Source: GCA-2733415 sp965178635 (lineage in GTDB: Bacteria > Bacteroidota > Bacteroidia > Flavobacteriales > Flavobacteriaceae). From it: DNA of 64,000 bases. The stretch is from the NCBI GenBank assembly GCA_965178635.1, contig CBCXVT010000003.1, positions 124,001 to 188,000 of the forward strand. Reading direction: 5' to 3'. Made by a program: the position numbers and the translations under genes. Below are positions 7,969 to 16,350 of the stretch, one piece after another (the stretch's first letter is position 1; the number at the start of each line of letters is the position of its first letter). The notes beneath the pieces were generated by a model. It did no database searches. It saw only the letters and a program-made list of their open reading frames with translations, and was not told where the DNA came from.

Positions 7969-8741
7969 TATGGGGTAACTTCTCCTAAACTAAATACAGT
8001 TGCGCCATTTTTAAACATATCTACTTGTGCATCAAAGTTTGGCATTAACATGCTATGCCTGTCATTTAAATCCCATGTGATTGGGTTTTTAAACCATTCT
8101 GCAATATTCATGTTCACTTCTATTCCGGCATTTTCTCTAATAATTACTTCTCCTAAATCAACTGTAAAAAACGTGTCTTGAAACACTAAGTTATTTGGAT
8201 CAGAATTATCTACAGCTTTTATGGCGTGGTAGGCATATCCTGTTTCAGATGCAACATTATCTATAAACTTCCCTTCTAACTGCATAAAGTGATAGCCACC
8301 ACCCATCATCATTGGCACACCCCAACTTGTAGAATTCAAATCTGCATAGGCACCATCTATGTTATCTTCATTATCAAAACCAAAGGTAAATGATACGTTT
8401 GAATATGTTCCAACTGTTAATGTTTCACTCGGTGTGAAAGTCATATTTGATGCGTTGGTAACATCTACTAAGTTGTAACCATCTACAACAATTGTTTCTC
8501 CGTTTGACTTATGAAATGTTACTTTAGAAATTAAATAACGTAGTTTTTCAATACTTAACTCATCATTACTTGCATTTAAATATTGAATATTATTAAAGTC
8601 AGTATTTGTAACTTCAGTACCATCCCAATTATGAGAGAATCTAAACGTTACCTCCGTTTTAGGTAATGCATTTGTATCATCATCTCCGCAAGAAGCTAAA
8701 ATAATAATACTTAAGACTAATATTGTTACTATTTTTTTCAT
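7968..8741 (-). CDS. MbnP-family lipoprotein (putative copper-binding partner of the diheme enzyme)
   Basis: A 257-residue lipoprotein (IIILASCGDD, Cys18). The body matches the MbnP pattern: FRFSHNWDGTEV, IEKLRYLISKVTFH, and the methionine-rich GVPMMMGGGYHFMQLEGKF. Trp residues in WDGTEV, TSWGVP, AEWF and ITWDLND are candidates for modification. Its stop overlaps the start of the diheme enzyme, and its own start overlaps the end of the propeller lipoprotein, so the three are coupled. MbnP proteins bind copper in methanotrophs; binding here is inference. Confidence is good for family, low for function. Confidence 0.82.
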   Translation of the reverse strand: MKKIVTILVLSIIILASCGDDDTNALPKTEVTFRFSHNWDGTEVTNTDFNNIQYLNASNDELSIEKLRYLISKVTFHKSNGETIVVDGYNLVDVTNASNMTFTPSETLTVGTYSNVSFTFGFDNEDNIDGAYADLNSTSWGVPMMMGGGYHFMQLEGKFIDNVASETGYAYHAIKAVDNSDPNNLVFQDTFFTVDLGEVIIRENAGIEVNMNIAEWFKNPITWDLNDRHSMLMPNFDAQVDMFKNGATVFSLGEVTP

Positions 8742-10051
8742 TTTAATTTTGCTATTAACGCGTCTGTAAATCCTTTATTTTCTATAATATCGACATCATT
8801 ACTTCCCGTTTCTCCAACAAGAATAATTTCATTGTTTGATTTTTCAATTATTCCATAAGAAAAATCTGCATCAGTTCCACCGAATGAGTAGCCTCTTTGT
8901 ACATCTCCAGTAGCAGATATTTTTAATATAAACACATCATTCTGACCGTTATTTACTGATAAATCGCCATCCTGACTTCTTGAGCTTCCAGTGATGATAT
9001 ACCCACCATCTTGCGAGTTAGTTATAGCATGACCGGAATCAAAACTAGATCCACCATAGGTCTTTTCCCATAACAGAGTTCCGTTAGAATCTATTTTTAT
9101 TAGCCAAGCATCAGCCTGTCCTATGTTATGAGAAACATCAACATCATCACTAAATGTTTTTCCTAAAATCATAAAGTTATTATTCTCTGCCTCTACAACA
9201 CTATAGGCTTCATCAATACCGGTTCCGCCAAATGATTTCTCCCAAACTAAACTTCCGGAAGCATTTATTTTAACAATCCAAAAATCATATTGCCCTTTGT
9301 TGCCAGTAATATCTACATCTGTACTATCTGATGTTCCTATAATTATATAGCCACCATCTGTGGTTTGAATGGTATCATATGGCAACTCACTGTTATTACC
9401 ACCAAAATATTTTGTCCATTCAGTATTACCAGAAGCATCTAACTTTACACCCCAATAATCACCTCCTGCGTGTTGTGTTGCTCGACTGTTACCTTCTCCT
9501 CCAGAAGCAGTAACATCTAACAAACCAACAACAAAATACCCGCCATCTGAGGTTTGTATAACTGATTGTGCTTTATCTGAGCCAATGTACCCTAATGATT
9601 TTTCCCATGAAACACTTCCGGTAGCTGTTAATTTAACTATCCATAAATCATGTGCACCTGCATTTGTTGTTACATCTTCATCGGCACTTTTACTATATCC
9701 AACAATGACAAATCCGCCATCTTGAGTTTGAACGATATCATTACCTCTATCATCAAGTGAACCGCCATAGGTTTTGTTCCATTGTAACTCATCATTAACA
9801 TCAAATTTTAATACCCAATAATCATAATTTTCTGTTGGATTATTACTGATATCGCCATCTGTACTCTGTGTATATCCTAAAACCGCGTAACCGCCATCAA
9901 GAGTATTCACAACAGAATTTGCAGCTTCATTTTTTGAACCTCCATAAGTTCTCACCCATTTTAGTCCAGTAGTTTCTGAAGAGCTATTGTCATCATTAGA
10001 ACACGACAACAAAGGGATTGTAATTAAAAAAACATAGAATAACCACTTCAT
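8738..10051 (-). CDS. Lipoprotein with seven propeller-type repeats
   Basis: The 437-residue protein starts with a lipoprotein signal (LITIPLLSCSNDD). It contains seven roughly 55-residue repeats of the form W-x-K-x-YGG, then I-x-T-x-DGGY-x-x-x-G, S-x-DGD, N-x-G, D-x-W-x-x-K. Seven such units suggest a seven-bladed beta-propeller. The third repeat has an extra loop containing SGGEGNSRATQHAGGDYWG. No enzymatic motif is visible. It overlaps the MbnP-like gene by 4 bases and starts 3 bases after the TSP3-propeller gene, so it belongs to the same operon and probably to the same outer-surface or periplasmic assembly. Confidence 0.85.
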   Translation of the reverse strand: MKWLFYVFLITIPLLSCSNDDNSSSETTGLKWVRTYGGSKNEAANSVVNTLDGGYAVLGYTQSTDGDISNNPTENYDYWVLKFDVNDELQWNKTYGGSLDDRGNDIVQTQDGGFVIVGYSKSADEDVTTNAGAHDLWIVKLTATGSVSWEKSLGYIGSDKAQSVIQTSDGGYFVVGLLDVTASGGEGNSRATQHAGGDYWGVKLDASGNTEWTKYFGGNNSELPYDTIQTTDGGYIIIGTSDSTDVDITGNKGQYDFWIVKINASGSLVWEKSFGGTGIDEAYSVVEAENNNFMILGKTFSDDVDVSHNIGQADAWLIKIDSNGTLLWEKTYGGSSFDSGHAITNSQDGGYIITGSSRSQDGDLSVNNGQNDVFILKISATGDVQRGYSFGGTDADFSYGIIEKSNNEIILVGETGSNDVDIIENKGFTDALIAKLK

Positions 10052-10054
10052 GAC

Positions 10055-11701
10055 TTATAATTCACTTGCTTTTACAATATATAATCCTCCATTATAATCA
10101 CTAATCACTATGTTTCCACTTGCGAAATACGGATACACACTCCAAGCACCATTAAACGATGTGCTGTTATTTGCTGGATATGTATCAAAAGACCCTGTCA
10201 AATTTAAAGAACCTGAACCAATATTAGATATGTCTAACACTTGTAACCCAGCAGTATAATTTGCTTGGTAACACACATCTCCTTTTATATACAAATTGTG
10301 GTCTATAGCTTGAGTATTTCCATAATGTTGGAAATCTAATGATGGGTTGTCTAAATCTGTGAAATCAAAAATTAAAGTTCTTGTGTTTCCTCCATAATTT
10401 TGTTCATCAGTTTCATCACCAGCTATAAAGTATTTTTTATCTTCTGTAAACCATCCTTGGTGTGTGTATCCAATATTTGGATAACTGATGCTAGATATGT
10501 TTGTAGGGTTTGCCTTATCAGTGACATCTACTATAACAACTTCATTAGCATTACTCCCTATTAATATTTCCTTACCTTGATAATCTGCGTCTGGACCATC
10601 ATAAGTGACTACCTGTGCATCATGAGAATAAGAATCAATACTATATCCGCCTGCTGCAATTGGATTTGCTGGGTTTTGAATATTTACAAAATGAGGTCCT
10701 CCTGAGAAAGTATCCGATCCTACCGCATAAGCAAACCCACTATCTTCATTAATCACAATATTATGCGCTTTACCAAAACCTGTGTATAACGCATCTTCAT
10801 CAAATGCTACTGGTAAATTAGTAGCTGTTCTTAAGCGTGTTAAATCAAACACCTGCATACCGTGTCCAGGTGCTTCACTTACAACATAAGCATGATTTTG
10901 ATATACTTTAATATCCCTCCATGTACTTCCTGCTGCTGCACTAGCTAAACGACCGATTAAAACTGGTACTGATGGATAGGTAATATCTAAGAACGCTGTT
11001 CCGGTTCTAGTAGACACCAAAGCATATTCTGTACCCGAAACTGGGTCTGTCCAACCCCATGAATCGTTTCCTGTTGCCCCGCCTAATACAGACAAAGGCA
11101 CATGTGCTTGTAAGTCATAACCATCACAAGGGTATGCACCTGCAAAACCATTAACACAAGGTGATTCTGGTCCTTGACATGCATCACCTACACCATTATC
11201 ATCATTATCAATTTGATCTGGGTTTACTACCAATGGGCAGTTATCATCAACATCTAAAACACCATCATCATCATCGTCATCATCACAAGCGTCACCTAAT
11301 CCGTCACCATCTGTATCTATTTGGTCAGTATTAGGTGTGTTAATACAATTATCTTCCGAATCTATAACCCCATCTTCATCAACATCATTATCGCAAACAT
11401 CCCCAATGCCATCACCATCAGTATCTAACTGATCTATATTTGCTATTAATGGACAGTTATCATCAACATCCAAAACGCCATCATTATCATCATCTTCATC
11501 ACATTCATCACCAATACCATCTTCATCAGTATCTAGTTGATTGGTATTGGCAGCATCAGTACAATTATCATTTTGATTTGAAATACCATCACCATCATTA
11601 TCTCGGATTGTATCATCTAAATCATCAGAACAATTCAATACAATTGCAGCCATAAAAAGCATGCAAATTATTTTAAAAGGGCTTAGAAGTTTTTTCATCA
11701 T
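10055..11701 (-). CDS. Choice-of-anchor B propeller lipoprotein with thrombospondin type 3 repeats
   Basis: I start this at ATG 11701 (MMKKLLSPFK), since a lipoprotein signal follows (FMAAIVLNCSDD); a frame exists up to 11740. Residues about 35-180 are acidic TSP3-type calcium-binding repeats (DNDGDGISNQNDNC, DTDGDGIGDVCDND and so on). The rest is a choice-of-anchor B/LVIVD-like propeller (WRDIKVYQNHAYVVSEAPGH, YSHDAQVVTYDGPD, GYTHQGWFTEDKKYF). No T9SS tail is present, so the lipid is the likely anchor. It is first in the four-gene unit ending in the diheme enzyme. The propeller is clearly paralogous to the split gene upstream. Confidence 0.88.
   Translation of the reverse strand: MMKKLLSPFKIICMLFMAAIVLNCSDDLDDTIRDNDGDGISNQNDNCTDAANTNQLDTDEDGIGDECDEDDDNDGVLDVDDNCPLIANIDQLDTDGDGIGDVCDNDVDEDGVIDSEDNCINTPNTDQIDTDGDGLGDACDDDDDDDGVLDVDDNCPLVVNPDQIDNDDNGVGDACQGPESPCVNGFAGAYPCDGYDLQAHVPLSVLGGATGNDSWGWTDPVSGTEYALVSTRTGTAFLDITYPSVPVLIGRLASAAAGSTWRDIKVYQNHAYVVSEAPGHGMQVFDLTRLRTATNLPVAFDEDALYTGFGKAHNIVINEDSGFAYAVGSDTFSGGPHFVNIQNPANPIAAGGYSIDSYSHDAQVVTYDGPDADYQGKEILIGSNANEVVIVDVTDKANPTNISSISYPNIGYTHQGWFTEDKKYFIAGDETDEQNYGGNTRTLIFDFTDLDNPSLDFQHYGNTQAIDHNLYIKGDVCYQANYTAGLQVLDISNIGSGSLNLTGSFDTYPANNSTSFNGAWSVYPYFASGNIVISDYNGGLYIVKASEL
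11165..11600 (-). repeat. TSP3-encoding repeat tract
   Basis: About seven degenerate units of roughly 36-75 bases encode DxDxDG(I/V)-type calcium-binding loops. On the plus strand it shows as runs of CATCATCATC and ATCACC. It is a coding repeat, prone to slippage and length change. Confidence 0.8.
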
Positions 11702-11729
11702 TAAGTAGGGATTTGTATTACATATCTGG

Positions 11730-11744
11730 TAAAGATACATAATT
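11730..11744 (-). promoter_or_regulatory. Promoter element of the propeller/MbnP/MbnH operon, shared with the paralog
   Basis: The minus strand reads AATTATGTATCTTTA, with TATCTTTA close to TAnnTTTG. Exactly the same 15 bases occur at 13292-13306 before the paralogous gene, about 30 bases from each start codon, so the upstream region was probably copied or conserved together with the genes. Confidence 0.5.
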
Positions 11745-11815
11745 GAAGATTAATCATTTAACAAAGTTCTTTTTTTAACAAAAGGTAGACTTTGGCAACT
11801 CAATAAAAACACGTT

Positions 11816-13258
11816 TTATTTTATTAAAATTTTCTGAGTGTAAGTATTATTTATTTTAAAAAAATACATTCCATTATGAAATTGCTCAACATTAAATGTG
11901 TATTCATTTTCAAAATCACCTTCAGAACTAAAAACTTTCTGACCTAAAACGTTAAACATTTCAATTTGATTAATGTCAATATTTTTAGTTGTTACAGTGA
12001 TTCTTTCATGTGCAGGATTTGGGTATACAGCTATTTTTTGGTCGTCAAAAACCGACTCATCAATACTTAGTGGTAATCCTGATTCTCTAAGAATAAACAG
12101 ACCTCTATCAATATCACTAACTATAATATTTCCACTTTCAAAATATGGATATACGCTCCAGGCACCATAAAAAGTGGTGTTATTATTTTCTGGATGCGTG
12201 TCAAAATACCCTGCTTCAGAGATATTATTAATATCAGAAATGTCATACACTCGCAATCCAGATGTATAATTTGCTTCATAAACTAAATCATCTTTGATAT
12301 ACAAATTATGGTCAATTGCTGAACTGCTCCCTGTAAAATCAGAATGATATACTGGATTATCTAAATCTGTAAAATCAAATACAATTGTTCGTGTGTTTCC
12401 ACCAAAACCTTGTTCATCTTGTTCATCACCAACCAAAAAGTATTTCATATCAGATGAAAACCAACCTTGGTGAGTATACGCAGTATTATTATATGACACT
12501 TCCGATATTTTAACTGGTGCAGTTGGCGTAGATACATCTATGATAACTACTTTATCTGCGTTACTAGCAATCATCAACTCTTTACCTAAATGAGTCGTAT
12601 CTGGACCATTATATGTTACTACTTGGGCGTCATGTGTATATCCTTCTGCGGTATATTAACCAACCGCAACAGGACTTGTTGGATTAGTGATATCTATGAA
12701 TATTGGTCCGCCGCCATTGGCGCTACTACAACCTACCAAATATGCCATGCCTTTTGTTTCGTTGATAACAATATTATGGCAACTTCTTATTTCAGAACCA
12801 TTCCAACCAGCTGTTAATACCGTATCAGCAGTAAAGTTTTCTGGCGGACTTGCAACACTTCTCAAGCGTTTTAAATCAAATACTTGCATACCATGGGCAC
12901 CAACGTTATCTGCTACAATAAACGCATGATTTTGATATACTTTTACATCACGCCAGTAATGTACTCCAGCATTTGTGTTTAAATATCCTAAATACTCTGG
13001 GTTAACCGGATCTGTAACATTTAAAAAACAAGTTTTATCTTCAAAAGTGATAATGGCATATTCATTATTGTTTAACGGATCCGTCCATCCCCAAACATCA
13101 CTACCGTCTTCGCTACTTAAAGTTGTTTTGTCAAAGAGGTTCATTAAATCATAACCATTACAAGGAAAACCATTTGATAAATTTCCAGTACATGGTGTTT
13201 GAGAATAGTTTATTAGCGGTATTAATAGCGCTAATAGAAAAAAGTAGGGTTTTTTCAT
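11816..13258 (-). pseudogene. Choice-of-anchor B propeller protein with T9SS sorting domain, interrupted by an in-frame TAA
   Basis: One continuous frame of about 480 codons runs from ATG 13258 to the stop at 11816 and is broken only by TAA at 12658-12656. Upstream: signal peptide (MKKPYFFLLALLIPLINYSQ) and propeller. Downstream: YTAEGYTHDAQVVTYNGPD continues without loss and matches GYSIDSYSHDAQVVTYDGPD in the neighbouring paralog, then the rest of the propeller and a type A T9SS tail (VYPNPAHERITV ... QKILIK). The stop aligns with a Gly of the paralog. The interrupted frame is otherwise undamaged, so this is either a very recent nonsense mutation, a sequencing error, or a site of readthrough. 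If truncated at 200 residues, the protein would lose its secretion tail. A restart at ATG 12577 is possible but would lack a signal. Confidence 0.85.
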
Positions 13259-13291
13259 AAGTATTTGGGTTTAGTAAGATTTATGGGACTC

Positions 13292-13306
13292 TAAAGATAC
13301 ATAATT
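13292..13306 (-). promoter_or_regulatory. Promoter element of the split propeller gene
   Basis: AATTATGTATCTTTA on the minus strand, identical to 11744-11730; TATCTTTA is one base from TAnnTTTG and lies 34 bases before the start codon. Confidence 0.5.
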
Positions 13307-13337
13307 AAAATTTAACCTCAATTTAGTTCTAAAAGTG

Positions 13338-13345
13338 TATTTTTG
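13338..13345 (+). promoter_or_regulatory. -7 element of thiL, possibly leaderless
   Basis: TATTTTTG matches TAnnTTTG exactly and ends only 4 bases before the preferred thiL start at 13350, so the transcript would begin at or almost at the start codon. It overlaps the first codons of the longer possible frame from 13335, arguing against that start. No clear -33 TTG. Confidence 0.5.
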
Positions 13346-13349
13346 CAGC

Positions 13350-14402
13350 ATGATAGAAGATAAAAACCAACAAAAGACATCACTTGCCGATTTAGGTGAG
13401 TTCGGACTTATAGATCACTTGACTAAAAACTTCAAAATGACACAAAAATCAACTGTAAAAGGTATTGGAGACGATGCTGCTGTACTTGATTTTTCTGATA
13501 AAAAAACATTAGTGTCTACTGATTTATTAGTTGAAGGTATCCATTTCGATTTGTCTTACATGCCTCTAAAACACTTAGGGTATAAAGCTTTAATGGTTAA
13601 TTTATCTGATATTTACGCAATGAATGCTACTGCAACACAAGTAACAGTGTCTATTGCAGTGTCTAATCGGTTTCCGTTAGAAGCTTTGGAAGATTTATAC
13701 GAAGGTATTTATCTTGCAGCAAACACTTACGGTGTTGATGTTGTTGGTGGTGACACGACGTCATCTAAAACTGGTTTGTTAATTAGCGTTACTGCAATCG
13801 GTGAAGCAAACGAAAGCGACATTACTTACAGAAGCGGTGCAAAAGCAAATGATTTACTAGTAGTTACTGGTGATATTGGTGCGGCTTATTTAGGGTTTCA
13901 AATTTTAGAACGTGAAAAACAAGTGTTTCAAGCTAACCCAAACAACCAACCCGATTTAGAGCAGTATTCTTATTTAGTTGAACGCCAATTAAAGCCAGAA
14001 GCTAGAAAAGATGTGTCGCAATTACTGAAAGAATTAGACGTGAAACCAACTTCTATGATTGATGTTAGTGACGGGTTATCTTCTGAAATCATGCACTTGT
14101 GTAAACAATCTGAAGTAGGATGTAATTTGTTTGAAGACAAAATTCCGTTAGACCAACAAGTCATTACAGCTTGTGAAGAATTTAATATGGACAGCACAAC
14201 TATTGCTTTGAGTGGTGGTGAAGATTACGAGTTATTGTTTACCGTTTCTCAAGACGATTTCCCTAAAATTAAAGCCAACCCTAATTTTTCTATCATTGGC
14301 CATATGACTGATGCTGCCGATGGCATGCACTTAATTACACGTGGAAACGAAAAAATAGAATTAACTGCGCAAGGCTGGAATTCATTGCAGAATGAGGAGT
14401 AG
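13350..14402 (+). CDS. thiL: Thiamine-monophosphate kinase ThiL
   Basis: About 350 residues from ATG 13350 (MIEDKNQQKTSLADLGEFGL); a frame opens 15 bases earlier but sits on the promoter. The ThiL/PurM-like signature is clear: KGIGDDAAVLD, STDLLVEGIHFDL, HLGYKALMVNLSDIYAMNA, VVGGDTTSSKTGLLI, MIDVSDGLSSEIMHL and LSGGEDYELLFT. It phosphorylates thiamine monophosphate to the active cofactor TPP in the cytosol. It has no riboswitch of its own, and is 6.5 kb from the TPP-controlled uptake genes, on the opposite strand. Its presence shows that the strain handles thiamine monophosphate, from synthesis or salvage. Confidence 0.96.
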   Translation: MIEDKNQQKTSLADLGEFGLIDHLTKNFKMTQKSTVKGIGDDAAVLDFSDKKTLVSTDLLVEGIHFDLSYMPLKHLGYKALMVNLSDIYAMNATATQVTVSIAVSNRFPLEALEDLYEGIYLAANTYGVDVVGGDTTSSKTGLLISVTAIGEANESDITYRSGAKANDLLVVTGDIGAAYLGFQILEREKQVFQANPNNQPDLEQYSYLVERQLKPEARKDVSQLLKELDVKPTSMIDVSDGLSSEIMHLCKQSEVGCNLFEDKIPLDQQVITACEEFNMDSTTIALSGGEDYELLFTVSQDDFPKIKANPNFSIIGHMTDAADGMHLITRGNEKIELTAQGWNSLQNEE

Positions 14403-14431
14403 TATTTATTAATCATATAACTAACAACCGA

Positions 14432-15046
14432 ATGGGAACTATCAAAGTTTTATGTTTTTTAATTTTTATTGCACAAATTTCTTGTAAAAATGAACTAATA
14501 GAACCAATTGGCGAAACAAAGAATAAAATTGAGTTAGACACCACAAAATTATATCAAAAAATAAGTATTTCATATAACCTTAAAAATGAGGTGACTAAAA
14601 AATACGAAGTATATGTCTCAAAGAAGAAAGACTCCATTGTTAATCAATTGAGGTTTTATAAAAAAGGAGTTATAGACAGTTCTAAAAGCAAGTTTTACAA
14701 CTTAAGTATCAGTGGAAATAAAAATGACTCCATCTTAAAAGGAGAAGTCAGTTTCTTTTCACCAGCAGATAGTATTCCAAATTCTCAAATAAATTCTAGA
14801 GACGTCACTCTAGCTTATTTACAAAAAGAAAAGGACTCAATAATTTATAAAGAGGTAAAAAGCAACAAAAACATTATCCAATTTGATTATAAAGATTTTG
14901 AAAATTTCAGTTTCGTAGGTTATATATCAGATTTACGATTTATTAAAATCGATTCTTTACCTGAAAAATTATTAGTGAATAGAAATTATTTTGCAATAGA
15001 CAGTGAAGTTTCAACAAATAATACACTTATAGAACTGGTAAAATAA
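14432..15046 (+). CDS. Lipoprotein of unknown function
   Basis: The 204-residue protein has a lipoprotein signal (VLCFLIFIAQISCKN, Cys19). The mature part is rich in Lys, Asn and Ser and looks like beta-strand-rich exported protein, without a motif I recognise. It follows thiL by 29 bases on the same strand and may be cotranscribed, though no functional link to thiamine is visible. Base composition is slightly more AT-rich than its neighbours. The opposing HD gene ends 14 bases after it, so the two transcripts converge here with no clear terminator hairpin. Confidence 0.72.
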   Translation: MGTIKVLCFLIFIAQISCKNELIEPIGETKNKIELDTTKLYQKISISYNLKNEVTKKYEVYVSKKKDSIVNQLRFYKKGVIDSSKSKFYNLSISGNKNDSILKGEVSFFSPADSIPNSQINSRDVTLAYLQKEKDSIIYKEVKSNKNIIQFDYKDFENFSFVGYISDLRFIKIDSLPEKLLVNRNYFAIDSEVSTNNTLIELVK

Positions 15047-15059
15047 TAACAGAAAAAAC

Positions 15060-15713
15060 CTATACTTCCCCATTCCACTCTTTATAAAATTGCGCTAAAT
15101 ACAATTCCATAAACTCATGACGTTGTTGCGCTAAATGTCGTCCAGTTGCAGTATTCATTTTGTCTTTCAAGAGTAACAACTTCTCATAAAAATGATTGAT
15201 AGTAGGCGCAGTAGATGCCTTATACTCTTCTTTAGTCATCTCTAAATTTGGGGCTATTTCTGGGTTATAAATAGCTCTGTTTTTAAAGCCACCATAATTA
15301 AATGTCCGCGCAATACCAATGGCTCCCAATGCATCTAATCGGTCTGCGTCTTGTACCACATCCAATTCTTTTGAAGAAAACGTACGGGCTACTTTACCGC
15401 CTTTAAAAGATATGTTATTAATAATCTGAACCACATGTGCAATGACATCTTCATCAACATCCTGTGTTTTTAAAAAGTCTGAAGCTACTCTGGGCCCAAC
15501 AGATTCATCGCCATTATGAAATTTAGAATCAGCAATATCATGTAATAACGCCCCTAAAGCAACTACAAAAACATTCACATCTTCGTCTTTTGCTATCAAA
15601 AGGGTGTTTTTATACACACGTTCAATATGAAACCAATCATGACCACCTTCTGCACCTTTTAAGGTTGTTTTTACAAAGGCAATGGTATTATCTATAATTC
15701 TTGCTGTGTTCAT
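15060..15713 (-). CDS. HD-domain phosphohydrolase
   Basis: About 217 residues (ATG at 15713 or 15719). It carries the HD metal site: GGHDWFHIERVY, LGALLHDIADSKFH and VVQDADRLDALGAIGIARTF, the pattern of the YedJ/PF01966 phosphohydrolases. Likely a cytosolic metal-dependent hydrolase of a nucleotide or similar phosphate ester; substrate unknown. It stands alone: a terminator lies directly upstream (15738-15779), ending the bacilliredoxin transcript, so its own promoter must lie in or near that hairpin. Confidence 0.88.
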   Translation of the reverse strand: MNTARIIDNTIAFVKTTLKGAEGGHDWFHIERVYKNTLLIAKDEDVNVFVVALGALLHDIADSKFHNGDESVGPRVASDFLKTQDVDEDVIAHVVQIINNISFKGGKVARTFSSKELDVVQDADRLDALGAIGIARTFNYGGFKNRAIYNPEIAPNLEMTKEEYKASTAPTINHFYEKLLLLKDKMNTATGRHLAQQRHEFMELYLAQFYKEWNGEV

Positions 15714-15737
15714 TCTCAATAAATTTATATATCAAAT

Positions 15738-15779
15738 AAAAGCCACTACTGCATAAAATTTATGCGGTAGTGGCTTTTT
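15738..15779 (-). terminator. Intrinsic terminator after the bacilliredoxin gene
   Basis: AAAGCCACTACTGCATAAA pairs with TTTATGCGGTAGTGGCTTT (one G-U pair) with almost no loop, followed by T-runs. It lies 20 bases after the stop of the minus-strand bacilliredoxin gene. Confidence 0.88.
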
Positions 15780-15801
15780 ATACTATAGATCGCAGTACGA
15801 C

Positions 15802-16212
15802 TTAGCAAAATTCGTTGTAAGCGTCTTTTAAGTTTTCAGCAATCATATCTGCTGGTCTACCTTCAATATGGTGACGCTCTAACATATGCACTAATTCACC
15901 ATCTTTAAACAAAGCCATACATGGCGATGATGGTGGAAAAGGTATCATGTGGTTACGTGCTTCGTTAACCGCATCTTTATCTACTCCTGCAAAAACCGTT
16001 ACTAAATTAGCTGGTTTTTTTGCGTTTTCTAATGACATTTTTGCTCCTGGACGTGCATTTCTTGCCGCACAACCACAAACTGAATTTACCACAACTAAAG
16101 TCGTTCCTTCTTTTGCTAATACAGCTTTTACTGCTTCTGCTGTTTGTGCTTCTTCAAAACCAAATGATGTTAATTCTTCACGCATCGGTTTTACTAATTC
16201 TGCTGGATACAT
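15802..16212 (-). CDS. BrxA/BrxB-family bacilliredoxin
   Basis: From ATG 16212 the protein is 136 residues, the family length (MYPAELVKPMREELTSFGFE). It holds the CGC active site in VVNSVCGCAARNARPGA and the HMIPFPPSSPCMALFKDGEL region. Family members remove bacillithiol from S-bacillithiolated proteins; in Bacteroidota a related role in thiol repair is likely. A longer frame reaches 16251, but a TATTTTTG box at 16256-16249 overlaps that start, so the shorter start is preferred. Single-gene transcript with its own promoter and terminator. Confidence 0.9.
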   Translation of the reverse strand: MYPAELVKPMREELTSFGFEEAQTAEAVKAVLAKEGTTLVVVNSVCGCAARNARPGAKMSLENAKKPANLVTVFAGVDKDAVNEARNHMIPFPPSSPCMALFKDGELVHMLERHHIEGRPADMIAENLKDAYNEFC

Positions 16213-16248
16213 ATATTTATTCTTTTGTATTAAGTTTATTTTTAAGTA

Positions 16249-16256
16249 CAAAAATA
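16249..16256 (-). promoter_or_regulatory. -7 element of the bacilliredoxin gene
   Basis: TATTTTTG on the minus strand matches TAnnTTTG and lies 37 bases before ATG 16212. It helps decide the start codon. Confidence 0.5.
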
Positions 16257-16303
16257 CATAAAAAATTACTGATGGATTGCTAAATAAAACTTAAATAAAA
16301 CCG

Positions 16304-16331
16304 TTGAAAGCTATGAATTCAAGTATATTTG
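16304..16331 (+). promoter_or_regulatory. Promoter of the DjlA-like gene
   Basis: TTG (16304-16306), 17-base spacer, TATATTTG (16324-16331), then a 19-base leader to ATG 16351. Good match to the Bacteroidota pattern. Confidence 0.62.
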
Positions 16332-16350
16332 AAACTTAAGTGATTGAAAA

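Noticed and set aside
11440..11655. Plus-strand ORF rich in His and Tyr
   Set aside because: It is the reverse-complement shadow of the acidic TSP3 repeat tract of the minus-strand lipoprotein.
12577..12577. Independent gene starting at ATG 12577
   Set aside because: It lacks a signal peptide although it carries a T9SS tail, and conserved propeller sequence continues upstream in the same frame to the TAA.
13335..13349. Longer start for thiL
   Set aside because: The first codons lie on the -7 promoter box and are not part of the ThiL family N-terminus.
15802..16251. Bacilliredoxin start at 16251
   Set aside because: It overlaps the promoter box at 16249-16256 and adds a Lys/Asn leader not found in the family; ATG 16212 fits family length.
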